This document shows positions 7,414 to 15,148 of a stretch of 27,004 bases of DNA, one piece after another. The DNA is from Selenomonadaceae bacterium (GTDB taxonomy: Bacteria; Bacillota; Negativicutes; Selenomonadales; Selenomonadaceae), in the NCBI GenBank assembly GCA_016286075.1, contig JAEERZ010000004.1, forward strand, positions 1-27,004, read 5' to 3'. Under the pieces are notes generated by a model. It saw only the letters and a program-made list of their open reading frames with translations. It did not search any database and was not told the origin of the DNA. Position numbers and translations under genes: made by a program. Position 1 is the first letter of the stretch. The number at the start of each line of letters is the position of its first letter.

Positions 7414-10400
7414 ATGTCCAAGACGGCGAAGAAAAAGCTCTCCCATGGCGACGTGGGAAAGAGCTTCAATTTCGAGCATGTCCTGACGTTTGCGCTGGTG
7501 GTCGTATTCTTTGCAGGCGTTATCGTTTTCTATCACCAGATGCTCTACAACGAGAGGCGTGACAGCCTCATCAGGAACGGTCAGGCGACCGTCGTCCAAT
7601 CGACGTATCAGCTGAGCAGCTATTTCTCCACTTGCATTGACGTCGTCAAGCTCACGGCATATTCGGTAGAAGAGCTGATTGCGGACGGCCGCTCAAACCA
7701 AGAGATTCTGGACTATTTGATGGGGCAGTCCGTCGCGGTTCCCAAAGCCGTATTCAAGAGTACGACCGGCGTATACGGCTATATCCGAGGGGGGTTCCTC
7801 GACGGCACGGGTTGGGATCCGGTCGAGTCCTTTATCCCTACGGAGCGGCCTTGGTATATTAAAGCGATGGCAAGCGACGATGAAATCGTTTTCGTCGATC
7901 CTTACGTTGACGCCCACACGGGAAAAGTCATGATGACCATCGCGAAGCGGCTGTCGGACGGCCAAAGCGTGGTGGCCATGGACTTGGAACTGAACCGGGT
8001 GCAGGCGATTACCGAAGAAGCCGTGGCATCGGGAAATGCCGACTACGAAATCATCCTGGACACCCACGATATCGTGGTGGCCCACTCGGACCGGGGCGAG
8101 ATAGGCAAAAACTACGCCGACGAAAAAAACACCTTCGGGGCGTTGCTTTTGGAAACGGCCAAAAACAACGACGGCGATCATTTTGAAATGAAATACGACG
8201 GCGCGCATTACATCGTCTATGTCGAGAAGATTGAAAACGATTGGCGCTGCCTGTCCGTGAAGGACGCCACAGGCGTATTCAAGCCGCTGAAGGGGCTTCT
8301 GGCTTTTACCGCCTTAGTGGTGCTTTTTGTCGTTGTGGTCATCGCTTATATCATGAACGATTCCAACCGGCGGTATCAAATATCGAAACAGCTCAACAAG
8401 CAGCTCTCCTCGATCGCCAACATCTATATGTCCATGTACGACGTGGACGTGGACGACGACAGCTTCGTCGAGATCAAATCCGGCAATACAAACGTCGCCG
8501 TACTTATGCGGAAGGAACACACGAGCGCCCGCGCCATGGTGGATCAGCTGGTATGGGCGACGACGGACAAGGCCATGCGGAAGGATATGCTCCGATTCGT
8601 GAATCTGGATACGCTGGCCGATCGGCTGAAGAACACGGAGACCGTCTCTGCCGAATTCATGACTTTGGACGGGACATGGCTCCGGACCAGATTCATCGTG
8701 GCCGAGCGGGCAAAGGACGGCAGACCGACGCGAGTGCTGCTGGTGGCCGAGGACATCGACAAGGAAAAGAAGGAACGGGACGCACTGATCGATATCTCTG
8801 AGCGCGCGGTAGCCGCAAGCGAGGCGAAATCCTCGTTCCTCTCCAATATGTCCCACGAAATCCGTACGCCGATCAACGCGGTGCTCGGCATGAACGAGAT
8901 GATCCTGCGGGAATGCGAGGACGACAACATCCTTTCCTACGCGGAAAACATCCAGACCGCCGGCGATACGCTGCTGGGTCTCATCAACGACATTCTGGAC
9001 TTCTCCAAGATCGAGGCCGGGAAGGTCGAGATCATCCCCGTGGAATACGACCTCTCCACCGTGCTCAACGATCTGGTGAACATGGTTCAGGCCCGCGCCA
9101 ACGATAAGGGGCTTTCCATCACGCTGGATTTTGACCGTGAGACGCCGAAACTGCTCTGTGGCGACGAGGTACGGGTCAAGCAAGTCATCACGAATATCCT
9201 GACCAATGCGGTCAAATACACGGAAAAGGGCAGCGTGACGTTTTCCGTGCACTACGAGCGAACGGAAGATCCGGACAGCGTAGTGCTTATCGTGGCCGTC
9301 AAAGACACGGGCATCGGCATCAAGTCCGAGGACATGGGAAAGCTGTTCACGGAGTTCGAGCGCATCGAGGAAAAACGCAACCGCAACGTGGAAGGCACCG
9401 GCCTCGGCATGGCCATCACCCAGAGCCTGCTGGGCCTGATGGGGTCCTCCCTGCAAGTGGAAAGCACTTACGGCCTCGGCTCGACATTCTATTTCCGCCT
9501 GGTGCAGAAAGTGGTCAAATGGGAGCCGCTGGGCGACTACGAAGCGTCCTATCACGCCATGATACAAAGCCGCCAGAAATACCATGAGAAATTCACGGCG
9601 CCGGAGGCGCTGGTCCTCGTGGCAGACGACAACCCGATGAATCTGATGGTATTCAAGAGCCTCCTGAAGCAGACCCGGATCAAAATCGAGACGGCCGGCG
9701 ACGGGGACGAAGGGCTGTTGATGGCGCAGAACAAGAAATACGACGTCATTTTCCTCGACCACATGATGCCAAAAAAGGACGGCATCGAAACGCTCCATGA
9801 ACTGCGGGCGCAAGCGGGCGGGCCCAACATTGATACTCCCGCCGTCTGCCTAACCGCCAACGCCATCACCGGCGCGCGGGAGCAATACATCGAGGCGGGC
9901 TTCGACGACTACCTGACGAAACCCATCGACTCCGGGAAGCTGGAGGAAACGCTGCTGGCCTATCTGCCGAAGGAAAAAATCCAGGCGGCCGACGATACGG
10001 AAGCGGACAACGCGGGAGCGCAGGAAATCGAGATTCCCGAAACGCTGGCGCCGCTCCGTGGACAGGACTGGATCGACCTTCCCCGCGGCATAAAGAACAG
10101 CGGCAGCCCGGAGACCTATCTGCCGCTGCTCAAAATCTTCTATGTGTCGCTGGACGAAACGCCGGACGAGATCGAAGGCTATTATAGGGCGGAGAACTGG
10201 AAGGACTATACAATCAAGGTCCACGCGCTGAAAAGCTCGGCGCGGCTGATCGGAGCGACGACTTTCGGCGAGGAGGCCCAGCTTCTCGAAAACGCGGGCA
10301 AGGCGGGAGACATCGACTATATCCGCGCCCATCACGAAGCGTTCATGGCGAAATACCGCAGCTTCGCGGCGCCGCTCTCGAAGGTCTTCACGGAAAAAGA

Positions 10401-10632
10401 AACGGACGAGGGAAAGCCGGAAGCGGACACGAAGCTGATGGAATGGCTCTTTAAGGAAATCCGTTCGGCGGCGGAGAAAATGGACGACGACCGTCTGGAA
10501 GAACTTGTTGCCGAGATCGGGGCGTACCGAATCCCGCAGGCGCACAAAGAGCTTTACGGAAAGCTGAAGGCGGCGGCAGCACGGTTTGATTACAAGACAA
10601 TATTGAAGCTGCTGACGAAAACGCCGCAATGA
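7414..10632 (+). CDS. Hybrid sensor histidine kinase with Cache-type sensor, receiver and Hpt domains
   Basis: 1072 aa. Membrane helices at about 22-40 and 294-315 enclose an extracytoplasmic domain with the Cache signature RPWY (near 145) and PYVDAHTGKVMMTIA. A cytoplasmic PAS-like region follows (about 330-455), then HisKA (SHEIRTP, H481), HATPase (N-box near 594, DTGIGI 631, GTGLGM 661), receiver (ADDNPMN, FLDHMMP with D782, TKPI near 836) and Hpt (KVHALKSS, H937). After Hpt comes a helical tail like that of the kinase at the left edge; from the H-box onward the two are close paralogues, while the sensors are unrelated. The small secreted protein at 10660 follows after 27 bp, probably in the same transcript. 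The ATG has aaagga upstream. The ligand is unknown; Cache domains usually bind small organic molecules. Confidence 0.94.
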   Translation: MSKTAKKKLSHGDVGKSFNFEHVLTFALVVVFFAGVIVFYHQMLYNERRDSLIRNGQATVVQSTYQLSSYFSTCIDVVKLTAYSVEELIADGRSNQEILDYLMGQSVAVPKAVFKSTTGVYGYIRGGFLDGTGWDPVESFIPTERPWYIKAMASDDEIVFVDPYVDAHTGKVMMTIAKRLSDGQSVVAMDLELNRVQAITEEAVASGNADYEIILDTHDIVVAHSDRGEIGKNYADEKNTFGALLLETAKNNDGDHFEMKYDGAHYIVYVEKIENDWRCLSVKDATGVFKPLKGLLAFTALVVLFVVVVIAYIMNDSNRRYQISKQLNKQLSSIANIYMSMYDVDVDDDSFVEIKSGNTNVAVLMRKEHTSARAMVDQLVWATTDKAMRKDMLRFVNLDTLADRLKNTETVSAEFMTLDGTWLRTRFIVAERAKDGRPTRVLLVAEDIDKEKKERDALIDISERAVAASEAKSSFLSNMSHEIRTPINAVLGMNEMILRECEDDNILSYAENIQTAGDTLLGLINDILDFSKIEAGKVEIIPVEYDLSTVLNDLVNMVQARANDKGLSITLDFDRETPKLLCGDEVRVKQVITNILTNAVKYTEKGSVTFSVHYERTEDPDSVVLIVAVKDTGIGIKSEDMGKLFTEFERIEEKRNRNVEGTGLGMAITQSLLGLMGSSLQVESTYGLGSTFYFRLVQKVVKWEPLGDYEASYHAMIQSRQKYHEKFTAPEALVLVADDNPMNLMVFKSLLKQTRIKIETAGDGDEGLLMAQNKKYDVIFLDHMMPKKDGIETLHELRAQAGGPNIDTPAVCLTANAITGAREQYIEAGFDDYLTKPIDSGKLEETLLAYLPKEKIQAADDTEADNAGAQEIEIPETLAPLRGQDWIDLPRGIKNSGSPETYLPLLKIFYVSLDETPDEIEGYYRAENWKDYTIKVHALKSSARLIGATTFGEEAQLLENAGKAGDIDYIRAHHEAFMAKYRSFAAPLSKVFTEKETDEGKPEADTKLMEWLFKEIRSAAEKMDDDRLEELVAEIGAYRIPQAHKELYGKLKAAAARFDYKTILKLLTKTPQ

Positions 10633-10659
10633 TTTAAGGACGAACAAAGGGGGAGTTTT

Positions 10660-11223
10660 ATGAACATCGCAAAGAGACGAAAACGTTTTTCCCGCTGGAT
10701 CTATGTTTTGGCGCCGCTGCTTGCTTTGAGCATTTCCGGGACGGCGGCCGCCGCAGAACCTAAAGTTCCCGAAACCATCTATCAGTGGGTACAGTCCTCG
10801 GAGCGCATGAACTACTTTTTCAACAAGGAAGAAATGCGTTACGCCAAGGACGAAGAAGGACAGATCTCCTCCGACACGCTGCTGGTTCCCGTCATCAAGA
10901 CCTACGACGATATACAGATCGACGATATACTCACAAAACGCAGATGGCGCATGGAGTCGACCGACGAACTGTCGGACCTGGCTGGCGAGGGAAATTTCCT
11001 GACGTTTTATCTCGACCGCGGCGTCGTGGTGGTGAATACGGTAGATCTGCTGGATTCGAAGCTTTCGGCGTTGGAACATTCGGAACCGGAACGGGAAGTC
11101 GTCATCGAAGACCTCACGGAACAGAGCCGCGAAGGAATTTTCTATCGGGCGATTCTCGACTACGAGCAGGAACACCGCGAGGAAATTATGGCGCGAACGG
11201 AAAAGGCGGACTCTTCAAAATAG
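10660..11223 (+). CDS. Small secreted protein of unknown function
   Basis: 187 aa with a classical signal peptide: basic MNIAKRRKRFSRW, a hydrophobic core, then GTAAAAEP with likely cleavage near residue 29. The mature part is charged (many Glu, Asp and Arg) and has no motif I recognise; a segment FLTFYLDRGVVVVNTVDLLD suggests a beta-rich core. The start has a strong site (aaaggggga type, about 7 nt upstream). It lies 27 bp after the Cache kinase and ends at a terminator, so a role as a periplasmic accessory to that kinase is possible, inferred only from position. Confidence 0.8.
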   Translation: MNIAKRRKRFSRWIYVLAPLLALSISGTAAAAEPKVPETIYQWVQSSERMNYFFNKEEMRYAKDEEGQISSDTLLVPVIKTYDDIQIDDILTKRRWRMESTDELSDLAGEGNFLTFYLDRGVVVVNTVDLLDSKLSALEHSEPEREVVIEDLTEQSREGIFYRAILDYEQEHREEIMARTEKADSSK

Positions 11224-11256
11224 GAAGGTTATTGATAAAATATTGCTGCCGTGCGA

Positions 11257-11285
11257 AAAGCTCCGCAAATTGCGGAGCTTTCTTA
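11257..11285 (+). terminator. Intrinsic terminator after the secreted protein gene
   Basis: Perfect 11-bp stem (aaagctccgca 11257-11267 with tgcggagcttt 11271-11281), 3-nt loop, short T-rich tail. Confidence 0.75.
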
Positions 11286-11307
11286 TGGGTAAAATGTCCC
11301 CGCGGTC

Positions 11308-11336
11308 TTGCGCGCGGCGATTCATTTCGCTATTAT
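11308..11336 (+). promoter_or_regulatory. Possible promoter for the lemA cluster
   Basis: ttgcgc (11308-11313), 17-bp spacer, tattat (11331-11336). The -35 is poor and the -10 is good. It is placed between a terminator and lemA. Confidence 0.42.
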
Positions 11337-11377
11337 TATGGATAGAATATCCATGCAACGAAACGGAGGACTAAACC

Positions 11378-11929
11378 ATGCATATTTTAGGCGTTATTTT
11401 AGGCGTTCTGCTCTTGATCGGCGGATCGTGCATCGGCACCTACAATTCGCTGAAGACCGCGTACATCGAAGTGGGCGCGCAGTACGGACAGGTGGAGAAC
11501 CAAATCCAGCGGCGGGCCGACCTGATCCCGAATCTCGTTTCCACGGTCAAAGGTTATATGAAATATGAAGAAAACGTGCTGAAGGAAGTCACCGACGCGC
11601 GCACGCGGGTCATGGGCGCGAAAACGCCGGAAGAAATGGCCGCGGCCAACGACCAGCTTTCCGGCGCTCTGGGACGACTGATTGCCGTCGCGGAAAATTA
11701 CCCGAATCTGAAAGCGGACGCCCATTTCACGGAGCTGATGCGCGAGATCGCAGGAACGGAAAACCGTATCTCCGTGGCAAGGCGGGATTACAACGAGGCT
11801 ATCAAGCGATACAACGTGAAAATCGAGACCTTCCCCGGCAATCTGTTCGCGGGCATGCTGGGCTATACGCCAATGAAGCAATTCGCGGCAGAGGAAGCGG
11901 CCCATACCGTGCCAAAGGTTGAATTTTAG
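11378..11929 (+). CDS. lemA: LemA family membrane protein
   Basis: 183 aa, the usual LemA length. An N-terminal membrane helix (about 2-20) is followed by the LemA helical bundle, with the family motif around RRADLIPNLVSTVKGYMKYE (about 45-64) and YNEAIKRYN near the end. The N-terminus is expected outside and the bundle beside the membrane; the molecular function is not settled. LemA genes often sit with TPM-domain genes, as here. The ATG has an acggagga site. It is followed after 14 bp by the small membrane gene at 11944. Confidence 0.92.
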   Translation: MHILGVILGVLLLIGGSCIGTYNSLKTAYIEVGAQYGQVENQIQRRADLIPNLVSTVKGYMKYEENVLKEVTDARTRVMGAKTPEEMAAANDQLSGALGRLIAVAENYPNLKADAHFTELMREIAGTENRISVARRDYNEAIKRYNVKIETFPGNLFAGMLGYTPMKQFAAEEAAHTVPKVEF

Positions 11930-11943
11930 AACGAGCGGGACTT

Positions 11944-12276
11944 ATGGAAGACACGTTGCTGGACGTCCTGGCGTACCTCGTCTTCATCGCGGGCGTCGTC
12001 CTTGTCTTGATTTTGTTCCGGTTAATCGCCTGCACGATCGCCAATCTGATTCTCCTTACGGCCTGGTGGAGTCTGTACCTCCTGACCTCCGGCTTTGTCG
12101 ATTGGCGGGACGACTTGGTGGGCGGCAGCTTCTTCGGCCCTTGGATTGACGTTTTCTCCAACGGCTGGAGGGGACTGCTGAAAGGTTTGATTTACGGCGG
12201 CGGCAGCGGCGGCTCGTCCGGCAGAGGTTCCGGCGGCGGAAGCTCGGGAGGAGGCGGCTCGTCCGGCGGATGGTAA
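11944..12276 (+). CDS. Small membrane protein resembling the C-terminal half of a TPM protein
   Basis: 110 aa. Two closely spaced hydrophobic segments (about 8-28 and 32-47) lead into LLTSGFVDWRDD and a Gly/Ser tail ending GGGSSGGGGSSGGW. The TPM protein at 12463 has the same arrangement without interruption: hydrophobic helix, LLTSGAVDLTD, then a Gly tail ending GGGSSGGGGSSSGW. This gene therefore looks like the TPM protein's membrane-and-tail half without the enzymatic domain. It sits between LemA and TPM on the same strand. The ribosome-binding site is weak (gcggga), suggesting translation coupled to lemA. Function unknown. Confidence 0.75.
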   Translation: MEDTLLDVLAYLVFIAGVVLVLILFRLIACTIANLILLTAWWSLYLLTSGFVDWRDDLVGGSFFGPWIDVFSNGWRGLLKGLIYGGGSGGSSGRGSGGGSSGGGGSSGGW

Positions 12277-12280
12277 TTAA

Positions 12281-12444
12281 AAGGAAACACTGAACAAGTC
12301 CCTCCACGCCCCTGCCGGGTCTTTTTCCGTCATGCTGCGTCAGATGGCGTTCGACGTAGCGATGCTACGCTTTCGCGCTATCTTCCTTGCCTGACGAAAA
12401 AATCCCTCGACAGGTACATAAATCGACTTATTCAGTGTTTCCTT
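12281..12444. mobile_element. MITE-like element with 20-bp terminal inverted repeats
   Basis: The left end aaggaaacactgaacaagtc (12281-12300) matches the complement of the right end (12425-12444) at 19 of 20 positions. The 164-bp element has no open frame of note. Its interior is also partly self-complementary (tttttccgtca 12322-12332 with 12392-12402; hairpin cgtagc-gat-gctacg at 12355-12369), so it can fold into one long stem. These are the marks of a miniature inverted-repeat transposable element moved by a transposase encoded elsewhere. Target duplications are unclear: TTAA occurs near both ends but not symmetrically. Confidence 0.78.
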
Positions 12445-12476
12445 AAGAGTGGAGTGTTGAGAGTGAAGAGTGGAGT
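12445..12476 (+). repeat. Degenerate gagtgga-type repeat at the start of the TPM gene
   Basis: Imperfect 6-8 bp units (gagtgga, gtgttga, gagtgaa, gagtgga) follow directly on the MITE-like element. They supply the Shine-Dalgarno (ggag, 12451-12454) and the start codon of the TPM gene. Confidence 0.5.
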
Positions 12477-13347
12477 TAAAAAGGCTTCTTCATTTTTAAT
12501 ATGTTTGTTCTCCTGTTTGCTCGTTTTGTCCGGCTTGTGCTTTGCGGAGACGGCGGTTTTGCCCCCGCCGACGCAGGACATCTATGTCGTGGACGACGCG
12601 GGCATGTTGGAGGCCGAGGACCGGCAGAAAATCCTCGCCATGGGCCGCGAGCTCGACCAGACGACGAAGGCTCAGGTCGTCGTGGTGACGATGAATTCCC
12701 TTGGGCCTGACTCCATTGAAGACTACGCGAACCGACTGTTCCGCAAATGGGGCATCGGCGACAAGAAGAAAAACAACGGCGTGCTGCTCCTGATTGCGAA
12801 AGAAGACAGGAAATTCCGCATCGAAGTCGGTTACGGCCTCGAGGGCGCGATTACCGACGGCTATGCCGGCTCGGTGCTGGACGGCATGAAAGCGGACTTT
12901 CGCGCCGGCAAATATTCGCCCGCGATTCTCGCCGCTTACGGCAAGCTGACGCAAAAGGCCTACGAGGCGGAGAACATGGCTCCGCCGGAAAGCGTCGGCG
13001 CGGCAGCCGTTGCAACAAGCCCCAAACCATCTTCTTCCGTGGATGACGACGAAGACTGGTCATGGCCGGAGATTTTGCTCGGCATCCCCATCGGCCTCCT
13101 GCTGATCGGCGCGCTTTTCTGGTGCCTCTGGCAAATGCTTCGCCTGGTCTTTATGCTGTTCGCGCTTTTGCTGTTCCTTCTGACTTCCGGCGCCGTCGAT
13201 CTGACCGATTTCATCCACTTCGGCGGCGGAGGCGGCGGGGGCGGCGGATATTCCGGCGGCGGTGGCTGGAGCAGCGGCGGCGGTGGAGGCGGCGGCGGTT
13301 TCGGCGGCGGAAGCTCCGGCGGCGGCGGCTCGTCCAGCGGCTGGTGA
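12463..13347 (+). CDS. TPM-domain protein (YgcG family), secreted and membrane-anchored
   Basis: 294 aa from the chosen GTG. A signal peptide (to about residue 27, CFA/ET) is followed by a TPM domain (about 35-165) beginning DIYVVDDAGMLEAEDRQKI and including KNNGVLLLIA and IEVGYGLEGAITDGYAG. Next come a linker, a membrane segment (about 210-240) and a Gly/Ser tail ending in W. TPM domains belong to a family with reported phosphatase activity in plant thylakoids and a likely role in membrane-protein quality control in bacteria. GTG 12463 was chosen because ggag lies 8 nt upstream; GTG 12454 and TTG 12457 are also in frame. It is likely a functional partner of lemA, though the MITE-like element separates the two. 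Confidence 0.87.
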   Translation: MKSGVKKASSFLICLFSCLLVLSGLCFAETAVLPPPTQDIYVVDDAGMLEAEDRQKILAMGRELDQTTKAQVVVVTMNSLGPDSIEDYANRLFRKWGIGDKKKNNGVLLLIAKEDRKFRIEVGYGLEGAITDGYAGSVLDGMKADFRAGKYSPAILAAYGKLTQKAYEAENMAPPESVGAAAVATSPKPSSSVDDDEDWSWPEILLGIPIGLLLIGALFWCLWQMLRLVFMLFALLLFLLTSGAVDLTDFIHFGGGGGGGGGYSGGGGWSSGGGGGGGGFGGGSSGGGGSSSGW

Positions 13348-13393
13348 CGCCTTGCCTGGTAAAGGACACAAATTTGAATCATTCAGCATTTCC

Positions 13394-13428
13394 TTGGCCT
13401 TCCCTTGTTCGGGGAAGGCCAAATTTTT
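13394..13428 (+). terminator. Intrinsic terminator after the TPM gene
   Basis: Perfect 11-bp stem (ttggccttccc 13394-13404 with gggaaggccaa 13412-13422), 7-nt loop, then attttt. Confidence 0.9.
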
Positions 13429-13435
13429 ATAGGTG

Positions 13436-13502
13436 CAAATTTCTGCGGTAGGAATTTCCAACTTTCCTACTTTCTTACTTTCCTACTTCAAAAATTTCGA
13501 TG
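13436..13502 (+). repeat. Dispersed intergenic repeat, copy 2 (three 8-bp units)
   Basis: caaattt, gtaggaa, then units ctttccta, ctttctta, ctttccta (13462-13485), then aaaattt. The architecture and 62-bp span between the outer boxes match copy 1, with more divergent flanks. Confidence 0.82.
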
Positions 13503-13554
13503 CTCTCGAAATAAACGAATATTTTTTCCCATAGCTTTTTTGATATACTTACTA

Positions 13555-13583
13555 TTCACATTTTTATATTCCTGTGCTATAAT
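13555..13583 (+). promoter_or_regulatory. Promoter of the TAXI-TRAP operon
   Basis: ttcaca (13555-13560), 17-bp spacer, tataat (13578-13583) with an extended -10 (tgc just before it). The TAXI gene starts 43 bp downstream. Confidence 0.85.
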
Positions 13584-13625
13584 CACATACAGAGTTTACG
13601 GAAGCTTTATGTAGGAGGAATTATT

Positions 13626-14606
13626 ATGAAAAAGACAGGCTTCGGAAAAATCGCTCTGCTCTGCGCGCTCCTGATGATCGCGACGGCAGCCTTGGTCGGC
13701 TGCGGCGGCGGTGGCGGCGGCGAGAAGAAGAGCGACGCCAAGAAATTTCTCAACATCGCCACGGGCGGCACGGCGGGCACCTATTACCCGATCGGCGGCG
13801 CGATGGCTGAAATCCTGAACAAGTCCATCCCCGGCATGAACGCCAGCGCGCAGTCCACTGGCGCTTCGGTAGCGAACATCAATATGCTGAAAGACGGCTC
13901 CGTCGATCTCGCCATCGTGCAGAACGACCTCACCTATTACGCATCCAACGGCACCGAGATGTTCAAGGATAAGAAGATGGACAACCTGCGCGGTATCGCG
14001 ACGCTGTATCCCGAGACCTGCCAGATTGTTACCCTGCAGGACAGCGGCATCGAGACGGTGGCCGACTTCCGCGGCCGGCGCGTAGCGGTCGGCGCGGCAG
14101 GCAGCGGCACCGAAGCGAACGCCCGTCAGATTATGGAAGCCTATGGCGTGGCCTATGCCGATATCACGGTGCAGTACCTCTCCTTCGGTGAAGCCGCGAG
14201 CGCGCTGAAGGACGGAAACGTGGACGTGGCTTTCGTCACGGCCGGCTATCCGACGGCTGCGATTCAGGATATCGCCTCCCAGCGCAAAGTCCGCCTGATT
14301 CCGGTGGACTCCGCCACGGCTGACAGACTGATCGCGAAATATCCGTTCTACACGAAGACGAAAATTCCCGCAGGCACTTACGCAGGCTTTGACCAGGACG
14401 TTTCCGCAGTATCCGTTATGGCGATGCTCGTCACCACGGATAAGATGGACGACGCATTGGGCGGCGAAATCGCAAAAGCCCTCTTCACGAACCTTGATCG
14501 CCTCAAATCCGCGCACTCCGTCGGCAAGCTGATTACGAAGGAAGGCGCGATGAACGGCATGTCCGTCAAGATGAACGGCGGCGCGGAGCAGTTCCTCAAG
14601 AAATGA
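13626..14606 (+). CDS. TAXI-family TRAP transporter solute-binding lipoprotein
   Basis: 326 aa. The lipoprotein signal ends in the lipobox LVGC (Cys26), followed by a Gly-rich spacer, so the protein should be anchored outside the cytoplasmic membrane. The mature part has the TAXI N-terminal signature (LNIATGGTAGTYYPIGGAMA, about 40-59), a central domain around VADFRGRRVAVGAAGSGTEA, and a typical length. It binds the substrate and delivers it to the fused permease at 15149. TAXI proteins bind small carboxylates or amino acids such as glutamate; the substrate here is not determined. The start has a taggaggaa site. It overlaps the next gene by ATGA. Confidence 0.94.
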   Translation: MKKTGFGKIALLCALLMIATAALVGCGGGGGGEKKSDAKKFLNIATGGTAGTYYPIGGAMAEILNKSIPGMNASAQSTGASVANINMLKDGSVDLAIVQNDLTYYASNGTEMFKDKKMDNLRGIATLYPETCQIVTLQDSGIETVADFRGRRVAVGAAGSGTEANARQIMEAYGVAYADITVQYLSFGEAASALKDGNVDVAFVTAGYPTAAIQDIASQRKVRLIPVDSATADRLIAKYPFYTKTKIPAGTYAGFDQDVSAVSVMAMLVTTDKMDDALGGEIAKALFTNLDRLKSAHSVGKLITKEGAMNGMSVKMNGGAEQFLKK

Positions 14607-15133
14607 GACGCAAAGCAACAGCGGCAGGAAAAAGACGGGCGTTTTTCAACGCCCGTTTCTTCTTGCTTGTCGCCGTAATCGCTCTTGCATTCCTGTGGAC
14701 GGCGACGCGTCCCCGTCTTGCCGTGATCGCGGAAGACGGCCTCTTGGCCTCCTGCCCCGCCGACGCGGGCACGGAATTCTCGACGCGCTTCATTCACTCG
14801 GTGCAAAAAACGCCGGTGGAAGAATTCTTCGCCGTAAACGACGCGCGGGACGGCTTTGTACTGCTTCGGACGCGCTACCGGTCCTTCGGCGTAGGGCTCC
14901 CCTTCCTGCCGACAGACGGTTCCTTTCGGCGCGAGGGCGACGCTTTCGTCATGGACGGCATGAACCGCCCCTTACCGGAAATCCAGTTCCGTCCGGGGCT
15001 TGCCACCGACCTGACCATTTTCCTGCCCGACGAAGAAATACGCCTCTCCGACCGCGTCCCCGTCGGCAGCTTGATTTTCGTGAAAATCCTGCCGCGCTGG
15101 CGGCTCTGGTTGAACCGATATGAACTACCCTGA
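14603..15133 (+). CDS. DUF1850 protein of the TAXI-TRAP operon
   Basis: 176 aa with one N-terminal membrane helix (about 18-36) and an outside-facing domain. The family signature is visible at FIHSVQKTPVEEFF (about 65-78), followed by FGVGLPFLP. DUF1850 genes regularly accompany TAXI-type TRAP transporters; the biochemical role is unknown. The start overlaps the stop of the binding-protein gene (ATGA), so translation is probably coupled. A terminator-like hairpin lies in codons 11-18 (see 14635). Confidence 0.88.
   Translation: MRRKATAAGKRRAFFNARFFLLVAVIALAFLWTATRPRLAVIAEDGLLASCPADAGTEFSTRFIHSVQKTPVEEFFAVNDARDGFVLLRTRYRSFGVGLPFLPTDGSFRREGDAFVMDGMNRPLPEIQFRPGLATDLTIFLPDEEIRLSDRVPVGSLIFVKILPRWRLWLNRYELP
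14635..14660 (+). terminator. Terminator-like hairpin inside the DUF1850 coding sequence
   Basis: A perfect 9-bp stem (acgggcgtt 14635-14643 with aacgcccgt 14648-14656) has a 4-nt loop and the tail ttctt. It follows the end of the binding-protein gene by about 30 bp and may partly end transcription there. Confidence 0.5.
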
Positions 15134-15148
15134 AAGGGCTGAATATTT

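Noticed and set aside
11308..11568. Plus-strand frame overlapping the lemA start
   Set aside because: It overlaps lemA out of frame, has an Arg-rich composition and no homology I recognise.
13219..13341. Gly-rich ggcggc repeat considered as an independent DNA repeat
   Set aside because: It is explained by the Gly/Ser tail normal for TPM-domain proteins.
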